A stretch of 16,845 nucleotides of DNA from MKRK01 sp001896915. Lineage in GTDB: Bacteria > Bacillota > Clostridia > Oscillospirales > Acutalibacteraceae. The notes below the pieces were generated by a model. That model was not told where the DNA came from and did not search any database. It saw nothing but the letters and a program-made list of their open reading frames with translations. Made by a program: the position numbers and the translations under genes. The stretch spans positions 1-16,845 of the forward strand of contig CALJJF010000229.1 of NCBI GenBank assembly GCA_937973935.1, read 5' to 3'. Shown here piece by piece: positions 7,124 to 13,915 of the stretch (position 1 is its first letter; the number at the start of each line of letters is the position of its first letter).

Positions 7124-7339
7124 ATGAGACGGCGACTGTACGGCAACAATATTCCACCCAAATGTGAATACTGTCTGATTGGCGTTTTGTCAGAGGATGA
7201 AACGGCCATCCTTTGCCGCAAAAAGGGTATTGTTCCGCCATCCTTTCACTGCCGCCGATTTCAGTACGATCCGCTGAAGCGGGTTCCCAAAAAAGCGCCG
7301 GCTTTATTGGAATTCACAACGGAGGATTTCTCACTGTAA
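7124..7339 (+). CDS. Small four-cysteine protein, conserved in Clostridia, function unknown
   Basis: 71 residues. The ATG has GAGGTG 7 nt upstream. Cysteines at 14, 17, 31 and 43 (CEYC ... C ... C) suggest binding of zinc or an iron-sulfur cluster. The surrounding blocks MRRRLYGNNI, CRKKGIVPPSFHCRRF and YDPLKRVPKKAP look like a short protein I recall as widespread in Ruminococcaceae-type genomes, but I know no function. No signal peptide or membrane segment; basic overall with an acidic end (TTEDFSL). It is followed at once by a terminator, so it ends the ylbJ unit. Confidence 0.85.
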   Translation: MRRRLYGNNIPPKCEYCLIGVLSEDETAILCRKKGIVPPSFHCRRFQYDPLKRVPKKAPALLEFTTEDFSL

Positions 7340-7400
7340 AAAAGCACCCCATAGGAGAGACAAGATACTACATTGTCAATTCTATGGGGTGCTTTTATTT
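7340..7400. terminator. Bidirectional terminator between the Cys4 gene and the propeller lipoprotein gene
   Basis: The arms AAAAGCACCCCATAG (7340-7354) and CTATGGGGTGCTTTT (7382-7396) pair perfectly over 15 bp. The 27-nt loop holds a further GACAA/TTGTC stem. A T-rich run follows on the plus strand and TTTTTT on the minus strand, so it can end transcription from both converging genes. Confidence 0.9.
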
Positions 7401-7409
7401 TTCACAGGC

Positions 7410-8393
7410 TTATGATAACACCTTTTCCCGGGTTCCGCCTTTCAGCGGCACACGGTAGCTGGTAACCTCGAACGGGGAGGTCTGCCCTTGCTGCGTTGTG
7501 GTCCGTTTCCATGATGTATAATAAATCCATTTGTCCACTATGCTGATATTGGTACAGGAATTGTCTTCGCTAAGCCGTTTCCTGTTTTGTCCGTTTTCGT
7601 CGCTGACATACAGCTCGCCGCCCCCGTTTACCTTAACCCCGTTATCCTCTGAAACAAAATACATTTTCTTATCATAGAAAATAAGGTCGCTTACGCCGTA
7701 ATCGGTCATCTTCTCCGCTGTACCCCCGGCCTTTTTTATCTTATACAGCACCTGCTGCTCTGACAGGCTTGAAAAATAAAGAGAATCCCCCTTGATGCCC
7801 AGAGGCTTTCCGGGTTTGTTATAAATAACCGTTTCCTTGAGGGTTGTTAAATCAAGGCAGCTCAACGATCCTGTTTTGGTATCTGCACTGCTTTTCTTGA
7901 AATACAGCTTGTTGCCGTCAAACAGTGGGTCATTAAATCCACCTTCCTTGACAAGGGTGAATTTCCCCTCTTTGTCCAGCGTAAACAAGCTGTAGGTTTC
8001 TTCATAAGAGCGGACAATATACAACAAGCCGTTATGCAAAATCGGCTGCCTGCTATAGGTATCCGTGTGCATTTTCTTGTCACTGCCGTCAAGCTTCACG
8101 CTGTAGATATTGTTGTCGGCTTCGTTGGAATAATAAAGTCGGTTGTCATAAATCGTAATGTTCTGCCCCATATCCTCTGTGACCTGCTCGGTGTCCTTGC
8201 CGTTTGGCTTTTGGCGAAACACAGGAGCTCCATAGGTTCCTGTATTCAGCTTCACATTATAATTCTGAAAATAGATATACCCGTCATAATACACAGCAGT
8301 TTCATTGCTGACAGATTCGTATTTTACCGGGTTGATGCTGCACCCGCTGAACAACAAGATGGTGATTATAACAAAAAACAGTATTTTCTTCAT
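7410..8393 (-). CDS. Lipoprotein with seven-repeat beta-propeller (DUF5050-like)
   Basis: 327 residues. The start at 8393 is chosen because AGGAGGG lies 5 nt upstream and a lipoprotein signal begins there: MKK, hydrophobic core, lipobox LFSGC with C18 as lipidation site. An upstream open stretch to 8600 crosses a terminator and promoter and is not coding. The mature protein has seven similar short units ending in an aromatic pair (near residues 35-43, 81-89, 118-126, 157-165, 199-207, 238-246, 284-293; for example DGYIYF, DNRLYY, NGLLYI, GNKLYF, GDSLYF, DKKMYF, DKWIYY), as expected for a seven-bladed propeller of the DUF5050/LRP-type class. Membrane-anchored on the outside; ligand unknown. 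It is transcribed alone. Confidence 0.88.
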   Translation of the reverse strand: MKKILFFVIITILLFSGCSINPVKYESVSNETAVYYDGYIYFQNYNVKLNTGTYGAPVFRQKPNGKDTEQVTEDMGQNITIYDNRLYYSNEADNNIYSVKLDGSDKKMHTDTYSRQPILHNGLLYIVRSYEETYSLFTLDKEGKFTLVKEGGFNDPLFDGNKLYFKKSSADTKTGSLSCLDLTTLKETVIYNKPGKPLGIKGDSLYFSSLSEQQVLYKIKKAGGTAEKMTDYGVSDLIFYDKKMYFVSEDNGVKVNGGGELYVSDENGQNRKRLSEDNSCTNISIVDKWIYYTSWKRTTTQQGQTSPFEVTSYRVPLKGGTREKVLS

Positions 8394-8506
8394 AGATACC
8401 CTCCTGATTGATAAACTTTTTCGTTTCGAAAACCAAACTGACAGCAAAAGCACGTCTTTACGGTCGGCGCCGAAGCCACCCTTTTCATTGTACCTGCAAC
8501 ACCATA

Positions 8507-8535
8507 AGAATAGCACATTCGAGTTCCATTTACAA
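8507..8535 (-). promoter_or_regulatory. Promoter of the propeller lipoprotein gene
   Basis: TTGTAA (8530-8535), 17-bp spacer, TGC then TATTCT (8507-8512): an extended -10 sigma-A type promoter. The -35 overlaps the downstream arm of the terminator at 8533-8565. The expected start near 8500 leaves a leader of about 107 nt before the ATG at 8393. Confidence 0.75.
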
Positions 8536-8565
8536 GAAAAAGAGCCGTTTCGGCTCTTTTTCTTG
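8533..8565. terminator. Terminator after the GIY-YIG-like gene
   Basis: A perfect 15-bp stem CAAGAAAAAGAGCCG / CGGCTCTTTTTCTTG with a 3-nt loop. The stem includes the T-run, so it can work in both directions. It ends the minus-strand two-gene unit 38 bases after the stop at 8604. Confidence 0.88.
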
Positions 8566-8603
8566 ACGCAATCTTGACTGATTTTATGGTGTCGCATCAT
8601 GCG

Positions 8604-8948
8604 TCAATAAAATTCCGCTCCCTGTTCGGTTCTGAGCTTTTCTGCCCAAATTTCCTTGAGCAACAAAAGTTCATCCTTGTAGTCATCTTTATTTTCCTCA
8701 TATTCCAAGATATCTAAAACTTCAATGACAAAGCTATCCTTGCCATTGTCGTTATATGCTTTTTGCAGTTCTTTGTTCTTGTGTCCGCCCAGCTCCAGCT
8801 CAAAACCGATTTTGTTTATGGTGCCCTTCACGTTCCCGGTAGCTACCAAGCTGCATTTGTTTTCATTAATATTCTTGATCATGACGATTCCCATAGGAAG
8901 CTTTGTCTGCTTGTATTCTTCCTTCAATTGCTTTTGTCTGTCATTCAT
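8604..8948 (-). CDS. GIY-YIG-family-like protein, catalytic motif degenerate
   Basis: 114 residues. The layout KLPMGIVMIKNINENK, then GHKNKELQKAYNDNGKDSF (55-73), EVLDILEYEENKD and EIWAEKL resembles a clostridial group annotated as GIY-YIG nuclease family. The nuclease signature is broken: GIV (20-22) replaces GIY, the YIG position reads VAT (35-37), and the catalytic arginine expected in the following helix is not found (GTINKIGFELE). A nuclease role is therefore doubtful; it may be a binding protein. The ATG follows the stop of the upstream gene with no gap (TAA then ATG), with AAAGGAG 12 nt before, so the two are translated as a pair. The family call is from memory of the pattern, without a search. 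Confidence 0.7.
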   Translation of the reverse strand: MNDRQKQLKEEYKQTKLPMGIVMIKNINENKCSLVATGNVKGTINKIGFELELGGHKNKELQKAYNDNGKDSFVIEVLDILEYEENKDDYKDELLLLKEIWAEKLRTEQGAEFY

Positions 8949-9434
8949 TTAATATTGCAGCTCCTTTAATACACGGGACAGGGCATGCAGCCGTTCACTG
9001 ATCAATTCATCATCTTCGGATAAACACTGGGCAAACAGCTTTATGTCTTTGTCGATCAACTCATTGTCTGTACAAACAGCAACGTTCATGGCATCCCCCT
9101 GCAAAGGAATTCTGCCAAGTTGTGTTTCTGATTCATCGTATAATTTGGGGAACCGATAGGCTTCTTTGAAATGAAGCTTTGCCCGGCAAATCAGCAACGC
9201 TAGATCCAGCACCCGATGTAAGGGAAGCTCTTCTGACTGACGGGACCATTTTTCTCCGGTATAGCGCCAGACCTTTGCGGATATTTCGACACTGCCGCGA
9301 TCGTTCCACTGGGCTAGGCCAAGGGTAAGCCCTTTGGCATCAGACTCATACGCTCTGCGACCATCCACATTTTCATAATTATCGGAAACAATCACAGGTT
9401 TGTGTTTTAAGTTGGTAGGAATATTCATAAACAT
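8949..9434 (-). CDS. DUF6530-like conserved protein, function unknown
   Basis: 161 residues from the ATG at 9434; the open frame extends to a GTG at 9503. The conserved part begins NIPTNLKHKPVIVSDNYENV and includes ESDAKGLTLGLAQWNDRG, EISAKVWRYTGEKWSRQSEE, LPLHRVLDLALLICRAK and CLSEDDELISERL. I recall this pattern as DUF6530; no function is known. No signal peptide or membrane helix, so cytoplasmic. Start choice: family homology begins near MFMNIPTNLKHK, but a ribosome site (AGGGA) is about 15 nt away; AAAGG further up lies too close to the GTG/ATG at 9503/9500. First gene of a two-gene unit with its own strong promoter. Confidence 0.75.
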   Translation of the reverse strand: MFMNIPTNLKHKPVIVSDNYENVDGRRAYESDAKGLTLGLAQWNDRGSVEISAKVWRYTGEKWSRQSEELPLHRVLDLALLICRAKLHFKEAYRFPKLYDESETQLGRIPLQGDAMNVAVCTDNELIDKDIKLFAQCLSEDDELISERLHALSRVLKELQY

Positions 9435-9506
9435 GGGTATATTACTGCTTCCCTGCTGCGTAATGATACAACAGAAAGCCATAACAGCAGCCCGTTCCAT
9501 CACCTT

Positions 9507-9546
9507 TCTTTACTGTTTTACTAAATTAATAAATTACTAATTTACT
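9507..9546 (-). repeat. Five tandem 8-bp units in the leader of the DUF6530-like gene
   Basis: Read on the minus strand from about the expected transcription start, the leader is AGTAAATT, AGTAATTT, ATTAATTT, AGTAAAAC, AGTAAAGA: five consecutive 8-mers, four of them starting AGTAA. The repeat fills the space between the -10 box and the upstream-most ribosome site. It could be a repeated binding site for a regulator or an AT-rich unstructured leader. Confidence 0.6.
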
Positions 9547-9552
9547 GATATT

Positions 9553-9581
9553 AATATAACATGATATCTTTTTTCTGTCAA
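9553..9581 (-). promoter_or_regulatory. Strong promoter of the DUF6530/GIY-YIG-like unit
   Basis: A perfect TTGACA (9576-9581), 17-bp spacer, then TGT TATATT (9553-9558), which is an extended -10 with 5 of 6 matches. This is the closest match to the sigma-A consensus in the window. The expected start is near 9546, where the tandem 8-bp repeat begins. Confidence 0.88.
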
Positions 9582-9653
9582 CAGTTTTATGTGTCTAAAT
9601 TATGAATTTTTATCATTTGGATATTTCTGATCCATACAGAAAGCAAAAGTAAA

Positions 9654-9682
9654 TTGACTTTCATTGTCCTTTATGATAGCAT
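9654..9682 (+). promoter_or_regulatory. Promoter of the SPFH gene
   Basis: TTGACT (9654-9659), 17-bp spacer, TGA then TAGCAT (9677-9682). The -10 matches 4 of 6 but has the TGn extension. It lies back to back with the promoter of the DUF6530 unit, about 70 bp away. A start near 9689 fits the TTG start codon at 9714. Confidence 0.65.
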
Positions 9683-9713
9683 GAAAATAGAAATATTTAA
9701 GGGAGTGTTTAAG

Positions 9714-10562
9714 TTGAATAACGTCGTAAACATGAATGGAAAAAAGGCAGGTAAATACATAACGCTGATTTTGGTCGGCATTGTCGTTTTGTTTCTCATT
9801 GTTTCTTTTATTAGTGCAATGAGTACGGTTCCGTCAGGCTTTGTGGGGGTGAAAACCCAGTTTGGCGCTGTAACAGGAAGTGCAGTACAACCCGGTCTTG
9901 CATTGAAAATTCCATACATCCAAGACATCCAAAAAGTAGACTGCAGAATTCAAAAATTTGCAGCAGACGCCAACGCAGCCAGTAAGGATATGCAGGTGGT
10001 CACCAGCAAAATCGCTGTCAATTTCGCCATTGATTCCTCAAAAGCCACAACTCTGTTCAAAGAAATCGGTGTGAATTATGCCGAGGTTATCATTTCCCCG
10101 GCGGTTCAGGAGGTTGTGAAAAGTATCACAGCGCAGTATACCGCAGAAGAACTGATTGGTAAGCGGGGTGAGGTTTCCAGCAAAATGACCAAACTCTTGT
10201 CTGATAAGATTTCCAGCAGAGGCGTACTTGTGTATGATTTCAATGTAATTAATTTTGAATTCACCGCTGAATTCAATAAAGCCATTGAACAAAAGCAAAT
10301 TGCCCAACAGCAAAAGCTGAAAGCAGAACAGGATTTGGGCAGAATAAAAATCGAAGCCCAACAAAAGGTCGTGCAGGCACAGGCAGAAGCGGATTCTTTA
10401 AAGCTGCAAAAACAGGAAATCACACCGGAATTGCTGGAGCTCAGAAAAATCGAAGCACAAATTTCAGCTATCAACAAATGGGACGGCAAATTACCGGCAT
10501 ATTCCGGCGGAGCCCTGCCCTTCATTGATATCGAAAAAGCCACCACCGCCACCAACCCGTAA
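9714..10562 (+). CDS. SPFH/band-7 (prohibitin-like) membrane protein
   Basis: 282 residues from the TTG at 9714, chosen because GGGAG lies 8 nt upstream and the promoter lies over the longer frame's first codons. One N-terminal membrane segment (about 15-36, YITLILVGIVVLFLIVSFISA) is followed by the SPFH domain (VPSGFVGVKTQFGAVTG at 39-55, GLALKIPYIQDIQKVDCR, residues to ~180) and a Q/E/A-rich coiled coil (about 185-235, KQIAQQQKLKAEQDLGRIKI and QAQAEAD), ending in a short tail (WDGKLPAYSGGALPF). Such proteins oligomerise at the membrane into scaffold or microdomain assemblies and often modulate proteases. No NfeD or protease partner is adjacent; it is monocistronic with its own terminator. 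Confidence 0.92.
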   Translation: MNNVVNMNGKKAGKYITLILVGIVVLFLIVSFISAMSTVPSGFVGVKTQFGAVTGSAVQPGLALKIPYIQDIQKVDCRIQKFAADANAASKDMQVVTSKIAVNFAIDSSKATTLFKEIGVNYAEVIISPAVQEVVKSITAQYTAEELIGKRGEVSSKMTKLLSDKISSRGVLVYDFNVINFEFTAEFNKAIEQKQIAQQQKLKAEQDLGRIKIEAQQKVVQAQAEADSLKLQKQEITPELLELRKIEAQISAINKWDGKLPAYSGGALPFIDIEKATTATNP

Positions 10563-10594
10563 ATCATCCACAGATGACACAAAGCTATAATCAG

Positions 10595-10627
10595 ACAGCA
10601 GCCCTTTTGTGGCTGCTGTTTTTTATT
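10595..10627 (+). terminator. Terminator of the SPFH gene
   Basis: The stem ACAGCAGCC / GGCTGCTGT (9 bp, 7-nt loop CTTTTGT) is followed by TTTTTATTT, 33 bases after the stop codon. A standard intrinsic terminator. Confidence 0.9.
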
Positions 10628-10780
10628 TGCCAACGGCAAAAAACACACTGCTAACACACCGAAATTGAAAATAAAAAGGAGCAAAACAGAAATATCATGC
10701 ATAATGATTATTATTGTTGCTACGTGGCATCTACTTTAATTGCGTTAATTGCTGATAAACATAAATGACCACTAAATATG
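10628..10780. other. AT-rich intergenic stretch, no gene seen
   Basis: Between the SPFH terminator and the GH16 promoter I see no open frame with a ribosome site on either strand. The only pattern is a short direct repeat, TTAATTGC twice with 9-bp spacing near 10736-10752. It may be an upstream regulatory region for the GH16 gene. Confidence 0.5.
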
Positions 10781-10810
10781 TTGACAATTATGGATATATC
10801 CGAATATTAT
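10781..10810 (+). promoter_or_regulatory. Promoter of the GH16 gene, palindrome in the spacer
   Basis: A perfect TTGACA (10781-10786), 18-bp spacer, TATTAT (10805-10810, 5 of 6). The spacer contains the 10-bp palindrome GGATATATCC (10792-10801), positioned so that a bound protein would block RNA polymerase. The leader to the ATG at 10895 is about 78 nt. Confidence 0.75.
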
Positions 10811-10821
10811 TTAAATGATAA

Positions 10822-10867
10822 GTGCAAAAATCAATGAATATCAAGAGAATTTGTGTAAATTTTGCAC
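10822..10867 (+). promoter_or_regulatory. Inverted repeat at the 5' end of the GH16 leader
   Basis: GTGCAAAA (10822-10829) and TTTTGCAC (10860-10867) form an 8-bp perfect inverted repeat separated by 30 bases, starting about 5 nt after the expected transcription start. It could be a 5' stem that protects the mRNA, or a two-site operator. No U-run follows, so it is not a terminator. Confidence 0.5.
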
Positions 10868-10894
10868 AAAAAGAAAGAGAAAGAGGAGAATATC

Positions 10895-13798
10895 ATGTTA
10901 CGCACTACCTGTAAAGTATCGGCGCTTCTCATCAGTTCTATTCTAATCGCATTGATTGCTTTTGGCTTTCCTGTCCCCACAAGGGTTCAAGCGGATGTCT
11001 TAACCATCAACGACTACAAAAACACCTTATCTCTCGCTTGGTCAGATGAATTCAACGGCACTGCCCTGGATAAATCCGTTTGGAAATACGAAGGCAGCGG
11101 CACACACCGCAACAATGAGCTTCAGGTTTATTGTGACACGGATGCAGAAGGTAATGTTTATCTGCAAGACGGCAGCCTGGTTATTGAAGCACGGAAGGAA
11201 ACACGGAGCGGTTATGACTATACCAGCGGATCCATTTGCTCAAAGGATCTGAAAACCTTCCGATACGGTGCCATTGAAATGCGCGCAAAAATTCCTTCCG
11301 GCAAAGGGCTATGGCCTGCGTTCTGGATGCTTGGCGTGGACGCAAACGGCAATAAGATCTGGCCGAACACCGGCGAATTAGACATTATGGAAAACATCGG
11401 CAGTGAACCGTCAAAGATTTACGGAACCATCCATGCCGCAAATTCCTCCAATCAGCCAATTTCTGAAAGCTGGTATTATAACCATCCCACCAGCTTGGCA
11501 ACGGATTACCACACCTACGGCGTCATGTGGAACGAAGAAACAATCACATGGTATATGGATAACACTGTGTATTATACCACCGAAACAGATGAAGAATTTT
11601 CTGTTTTTGATCAGAACTATTTTTATCTACTGCTGAATCTTGCAGTGGGCGGCACCTGGCCCGGCAGCCCCAACAGCTCCACTGTTTTCCCTTCGAAATA
11701 CTATGTGGACTATGTCAGGGTGTATCAAACTACCACGCCACAGCTCGCTTCTAAAACAAACAATTCTATTACTGTAACCCCACGGACCGGCTATGAATAT
11801 TCCCTTGACAAAAACACGTGGCAAGCAAGCAATGTGTTTTCGGGTCTCAACAGTTCAACCGTTTATACCGTGTATCAGCGTAAATCAGCAACCGACCTGT
11901 TTCCCAGAAGTGCCATCAGCCAGGGCTTGGCAGTTACCACCTCCGGTTCGGGCTCCACGACAGCAACGACCACTACATCGCCTCCAACCACAACCACAGC
12001 ACCTGTCAGTTCCGGTCAGACAAGGGTGATCCAAAACTGGGAAAATCAAAACGGAAATACCGGCAGAAATATTGTGGGAATCAACAACGGCGATACTTCC
12101 ATTTGGAACACCGGCTTCTTAGCCACCGCCATTCCCAATCGAGCGCCGGGCAGCTCTGTCGGTGTGCAAGGAACCTGGACAGCGACAAACACCGATAAAT
12201 CCCAGGTGCAGATTACTTTGCCTTCCGGCTGGGCATCGGGAACCACCGGACTAAAATTGTGGTTGGGAACCAGCAAGGCTTCCCAATCCGTTGAGATCAG
12301 ATTTAGCAACGGTGTCATTTACACCGTGAACGTGACCTCCACAGGCGGATGGTATACCATCAATTGGGCCGACAAGAACAAAACAGCAACCACACTCTCC
12401 TCTGCAACCACGGTAACTTTATGGTATTACCAGGCAAACCCAGGCTGTGTCATGTACTTTGATGATATTCTTGCCAACCTGAGCGTAGGAACCACCACTT
12501 CGTCAACTACCTCAACCCCCTCCACTACTTTGACAACCACGACAACAACCATACCTACGGTAACCCCAACTTCAACTACAACAACAGCCCCGACCGTGAC
12601 CACCACGACCAATGCTTCAGCGACAACTACCACATCGGCTTCCACAAGGGTTCTTTATGATTGGGAAACCCAAAACGGAAATACGGGCAAGAACATTGCC
12701 GGCTTAAACAACGGCGATACCTCAACATGGAACACAAACTTTTTGGCGGGGCCAATCCCAAGTCCAGCACCGGGCAGCACCGTGGGCGTCAAGGGCACTT
12801 GGTGCGTAACCTATTCCGACAAGACCCAGTTTCATATCACCTTACCCGCGGGATGGGCAACCGGCTCAACGGGACTCAAGCTTTGGCTTGGCACAAGCAA
12901 GGCATCCCAAGCTGTTGAAGTCAGATTCAGCAACGGTGTCAATTATACCTTGAATGCCACATCAACAGGTGGTTGGTACACTGTCAGCTGGGCTGACAAA
13001 AACAAAACCGCCACCGACATGGCGGCAGCATCCACGATGACCATCTGGTGTTATCAGACAACCAGTGGTGACATTGCTTATCTTGACGATATACTTGTCA
13101 ACTTGAGCGGAACAAGCACCACGACCTCACAAACCACCTCCACAACAACCACAACTCTGACCACCACAACAACAGCAACCACGACCACCACCCCGGCAAC
13201 AACAACCACAACGACACCCACTACCACAACGACCACACCGACTACGACCACCACAGTAACCGGCTCAACCAACCTGACACTGGCTGACTTTGAAGACGGC
13301 ACATCAAATGCATTGTCCCTCAAGAGCAGCTATGCAAGCTTCAGCGTGGTCAACGGTACGGGTGCAAGCGGAAGTAAGGGGCTGAAAATCACCTACAACA
13401 CATTGTCTTATGTCCCCAATGAAGACACCTTCTCGATCAATTTGAATGCATCGCAAATCGCAGGCAGCACGGGCATGCGGATCTGGCTCTCGGGAAATAC
13501 CGCTGATTTCACCAGAAATCAGATCAAGTATTACACGAACCATATCAACAGCTCTCTGACAGAGTCATACAAAACCGCCAATGTAACAGTCACTGCGGGC
13601 GGTGCCTATCTCCAGATTAACTGGGGCGACCAGGCGACGTATAATATCTATCACGACGGTGCAAGCGCATGGGACTACACGATTCCTACGCTGGCACAAA
13701 TGCAGTCGAACCTGACCAAGATCGGCATCAGCTTTGCTGTTCCGGCAAACACAGGCGCTCAGGTGTTGTATGTGGATAACATCCAGCTGATTCAATAA
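10895..13798 (+). CDS. Secreted multi-module GH16 beta-glucanase (laminarinase-like)
   Basis: 967 residues from the ATG at 10895 (AGAGGAG 6 nt upstream; the longer frame from a TTG at 10862 has no such site). Order: signal peptide 1-33 (cleavage after VQA), GH16 catalytic domain about 40-278, a 65-residue FN3-like or linker module (283-348), threonine linker (349-375), module A (376-530), threonine linker (531-583), module B (584-738), threonine linker (739-790), and a different C-terminal module (791-967). The active site is E161-LD-I-M-E166 (ExDxxE): E161 nucleophile, D163, E166 acid/base. This is the beta-bulge form seen in laminarinases and related enzymes, so beta-1,3 or beta-1,3/1,4-glucan is the likely substrate. 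Modules A, B and the last one end in F/L-DDI or VDNI, typical of jelly-roll carbohydrate-binding modules. No LPXTG, SLH or dockerin: released to the medium. Monocistronic. Confidence 0.94.
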   Translation: MLRTTCKVSALLISSILIALIAFGFPVPTRVQADVLTINDYKNTLSLAWSDEFNGTALDKSVWKYEGSGTHRNNELQVYCDTDAEGNVYLQDGSLVIEARKETRSGYDYTSGSICSKDLKTFRYGAIEMRAKIPSGKGLWPAFWMLGVDANGNKIWPNTGELDIMENIGSEPSKIYGTIHAANSSNQPISESWYYNHPTSLATDYHTYGVMWNEETITWYMDNTVYYTTETDEEFSVFDQNYFYLLLNLAVGGTWPGSPNSSTVFPSKYYVDYVRVYQTTTPQLASKTNNSITVTPRTGYEYSLDKNTWQASNVFSGLNSSTVYTVYQRKSATDLFPRSAISQGLAVTTSGSGSTTATTTTSPPTTTTAPVSSGQTRVIQNWENQNGNTGRNIVGINNGDTSIWNTGFLATAIPNRAPGSSVGVQGTWTATNTDKSQVQITLPSGWASGTTGLKLWLGTSKASQSVEIRFSNGVIYTVNVTSTGGWYTINWADKNKTATTLSSATTVTLWYYQANPGCVMYFDDILANLSVGTTTSSTTSTPSTTLTTTTTTIPTVTPTSTTTTAPTVTTTTNASATTTTSASTRVLYDWETQNGNTGKNIAGLNNGDTSTWNTNFLAGPIPSPAPGSTVGVKGTWCVTYSDKTQFHITLPAGWATGSTGLKLWLGTSKASQAVEVRFSNGVNYTLNATSTGGWYTVSWADKNKTATDMAAASTMTIWCYQTTSGDIAYLDDILVNLSGTSTTTSQTTSTTTTTLTTTTTATTTTTPATTTTTTPTTTTTTPTTTTTVTGSTNLTLADFEDGTSNALSLKSSYASFSVVNGTGASGSKGLKITYNTLSYVPNEDTFSINLNASQIAGSTGMRIWLSGNTADFTRNQIKYYTNHINSSLTESYKTANVTVTAGGAYLQINWGDQATYNIYHDGASAWDYTIPTLAQMQSNLTKIGISFAVPANTGAQVLYVDNIQLIQ
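12020..12484 (+). repeat. Module A of the GH16 enzyme (first copy of the duplication)
   Basis: Encodes residues 376-530. It aligns without gaps to module B (12644-13108); by hand count about 107 of 155 residues are identical. Shared blocks include NGDTS, LKLWLGTSKASQ, RFSNGV, STGGWYT and WADKNKTAT. Aromatic residues W382, W404, W446, W456, W486, W491 and W510 are candidates for sugar contact. Confidence 0.85.
12485..12643 (+). repeat. Threonine-rich linker between modules A and B
   Basis: 53 residues, mostly Thr with Ser, Pro, Val and Ala. ACN codons are mixed, so the DNA is A/C-rich without being a simple repeat. Such linkers are often O-glycosylated in secreted enzymes. The reverse strand reads as a valine-rich frame, which is only a shadow. 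Confidence 0.8.
12644..13108 (+). repeat. Module B of the GH16 enzyme (second copy)
   Basis: Encodes residues 584-738, the partner of module A. It has extra cysteines (C637, C719) absent from A at those positions, while A has C518; a B-specific disulfide is possible. It ends YLDDILVNLS as A ends YFDDILANLS. Confidence 0.85.
13109..13264 (+). repeat. Threonine-rich linker before the C-terminal module
   Basis: 52 residues, nearly all Thr with a few Pro, Ala and Ser. ACA, ACC, ACG and ACT are all used, giving irregular ACN triplets on the coding strand. This is the most repetitive DNA in the window and a likely place for length variation between strains. Confidence 0.8.
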
Positions 13799-13833
13799 GC
13801 AAACAGTCGGCTGTTCCCAGACGATCGTACTTC

Positions 13834-13868
13834 AATTTTCGAGCTCCCACAGCAGCAACCCGAAAATT
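13834..13868 (+). repeat. Inverted repeat downstream of the GH16 gene
   Basis: AATTTTCG (13834-13841) and CGAAAATT (13861-13868), 8 bp perfect, 19-nt loop. It lies just before the terminator and may fold as an extra 3' stem; no U-run of its own. Confidence 0.4.
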
Positions 13869-13872
13869 ACAC

Positions 13873-13912
13873 AAAGCACCGCAGAGTATGTTTCTCTGCG
13901 GTGCTTTTCTTT
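13873..13912 (+). terminator. Terminator of the GH16 gene
   Basis: A 14-bp perfect stem AAAGCACCGCAGAG / CTCTGCGGTGCTTT with loop TATGTTT, followed by TCTTT. It lies 75 bases after the GH16 stop. Confidence 0.9.
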
Positions 13913-13915
13913 GAA

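Noticed and set aside
8394..8600. N-terminal extension of the lipoprotein frame (69 extra codons)
   Set aside because: It runs through a perfect terminator and the gene's own promoter, has no lipoprotein logic, and the ATG at 8393 has an ideal ribosome site and signal peptide.
10862..10894. TTG start for the GH16 gene
   Set aside because: No ribosome site before it; AGAGGAG is placed for the ATG at 10895, where the signal peptide begins.
13109..13264. CRISPR-like or satellite repeat
   Set aside because: The repetition follows threonine codons in frame with irregular units and no spacers; it is a protein linker.
12427..13323. Valine-rich reverse-strand frames opposite the GH16 linkers
   Set aside because: They are the mirror of threonine codons (ACN read as NGT/GTN) and have no ribosome site or family features.
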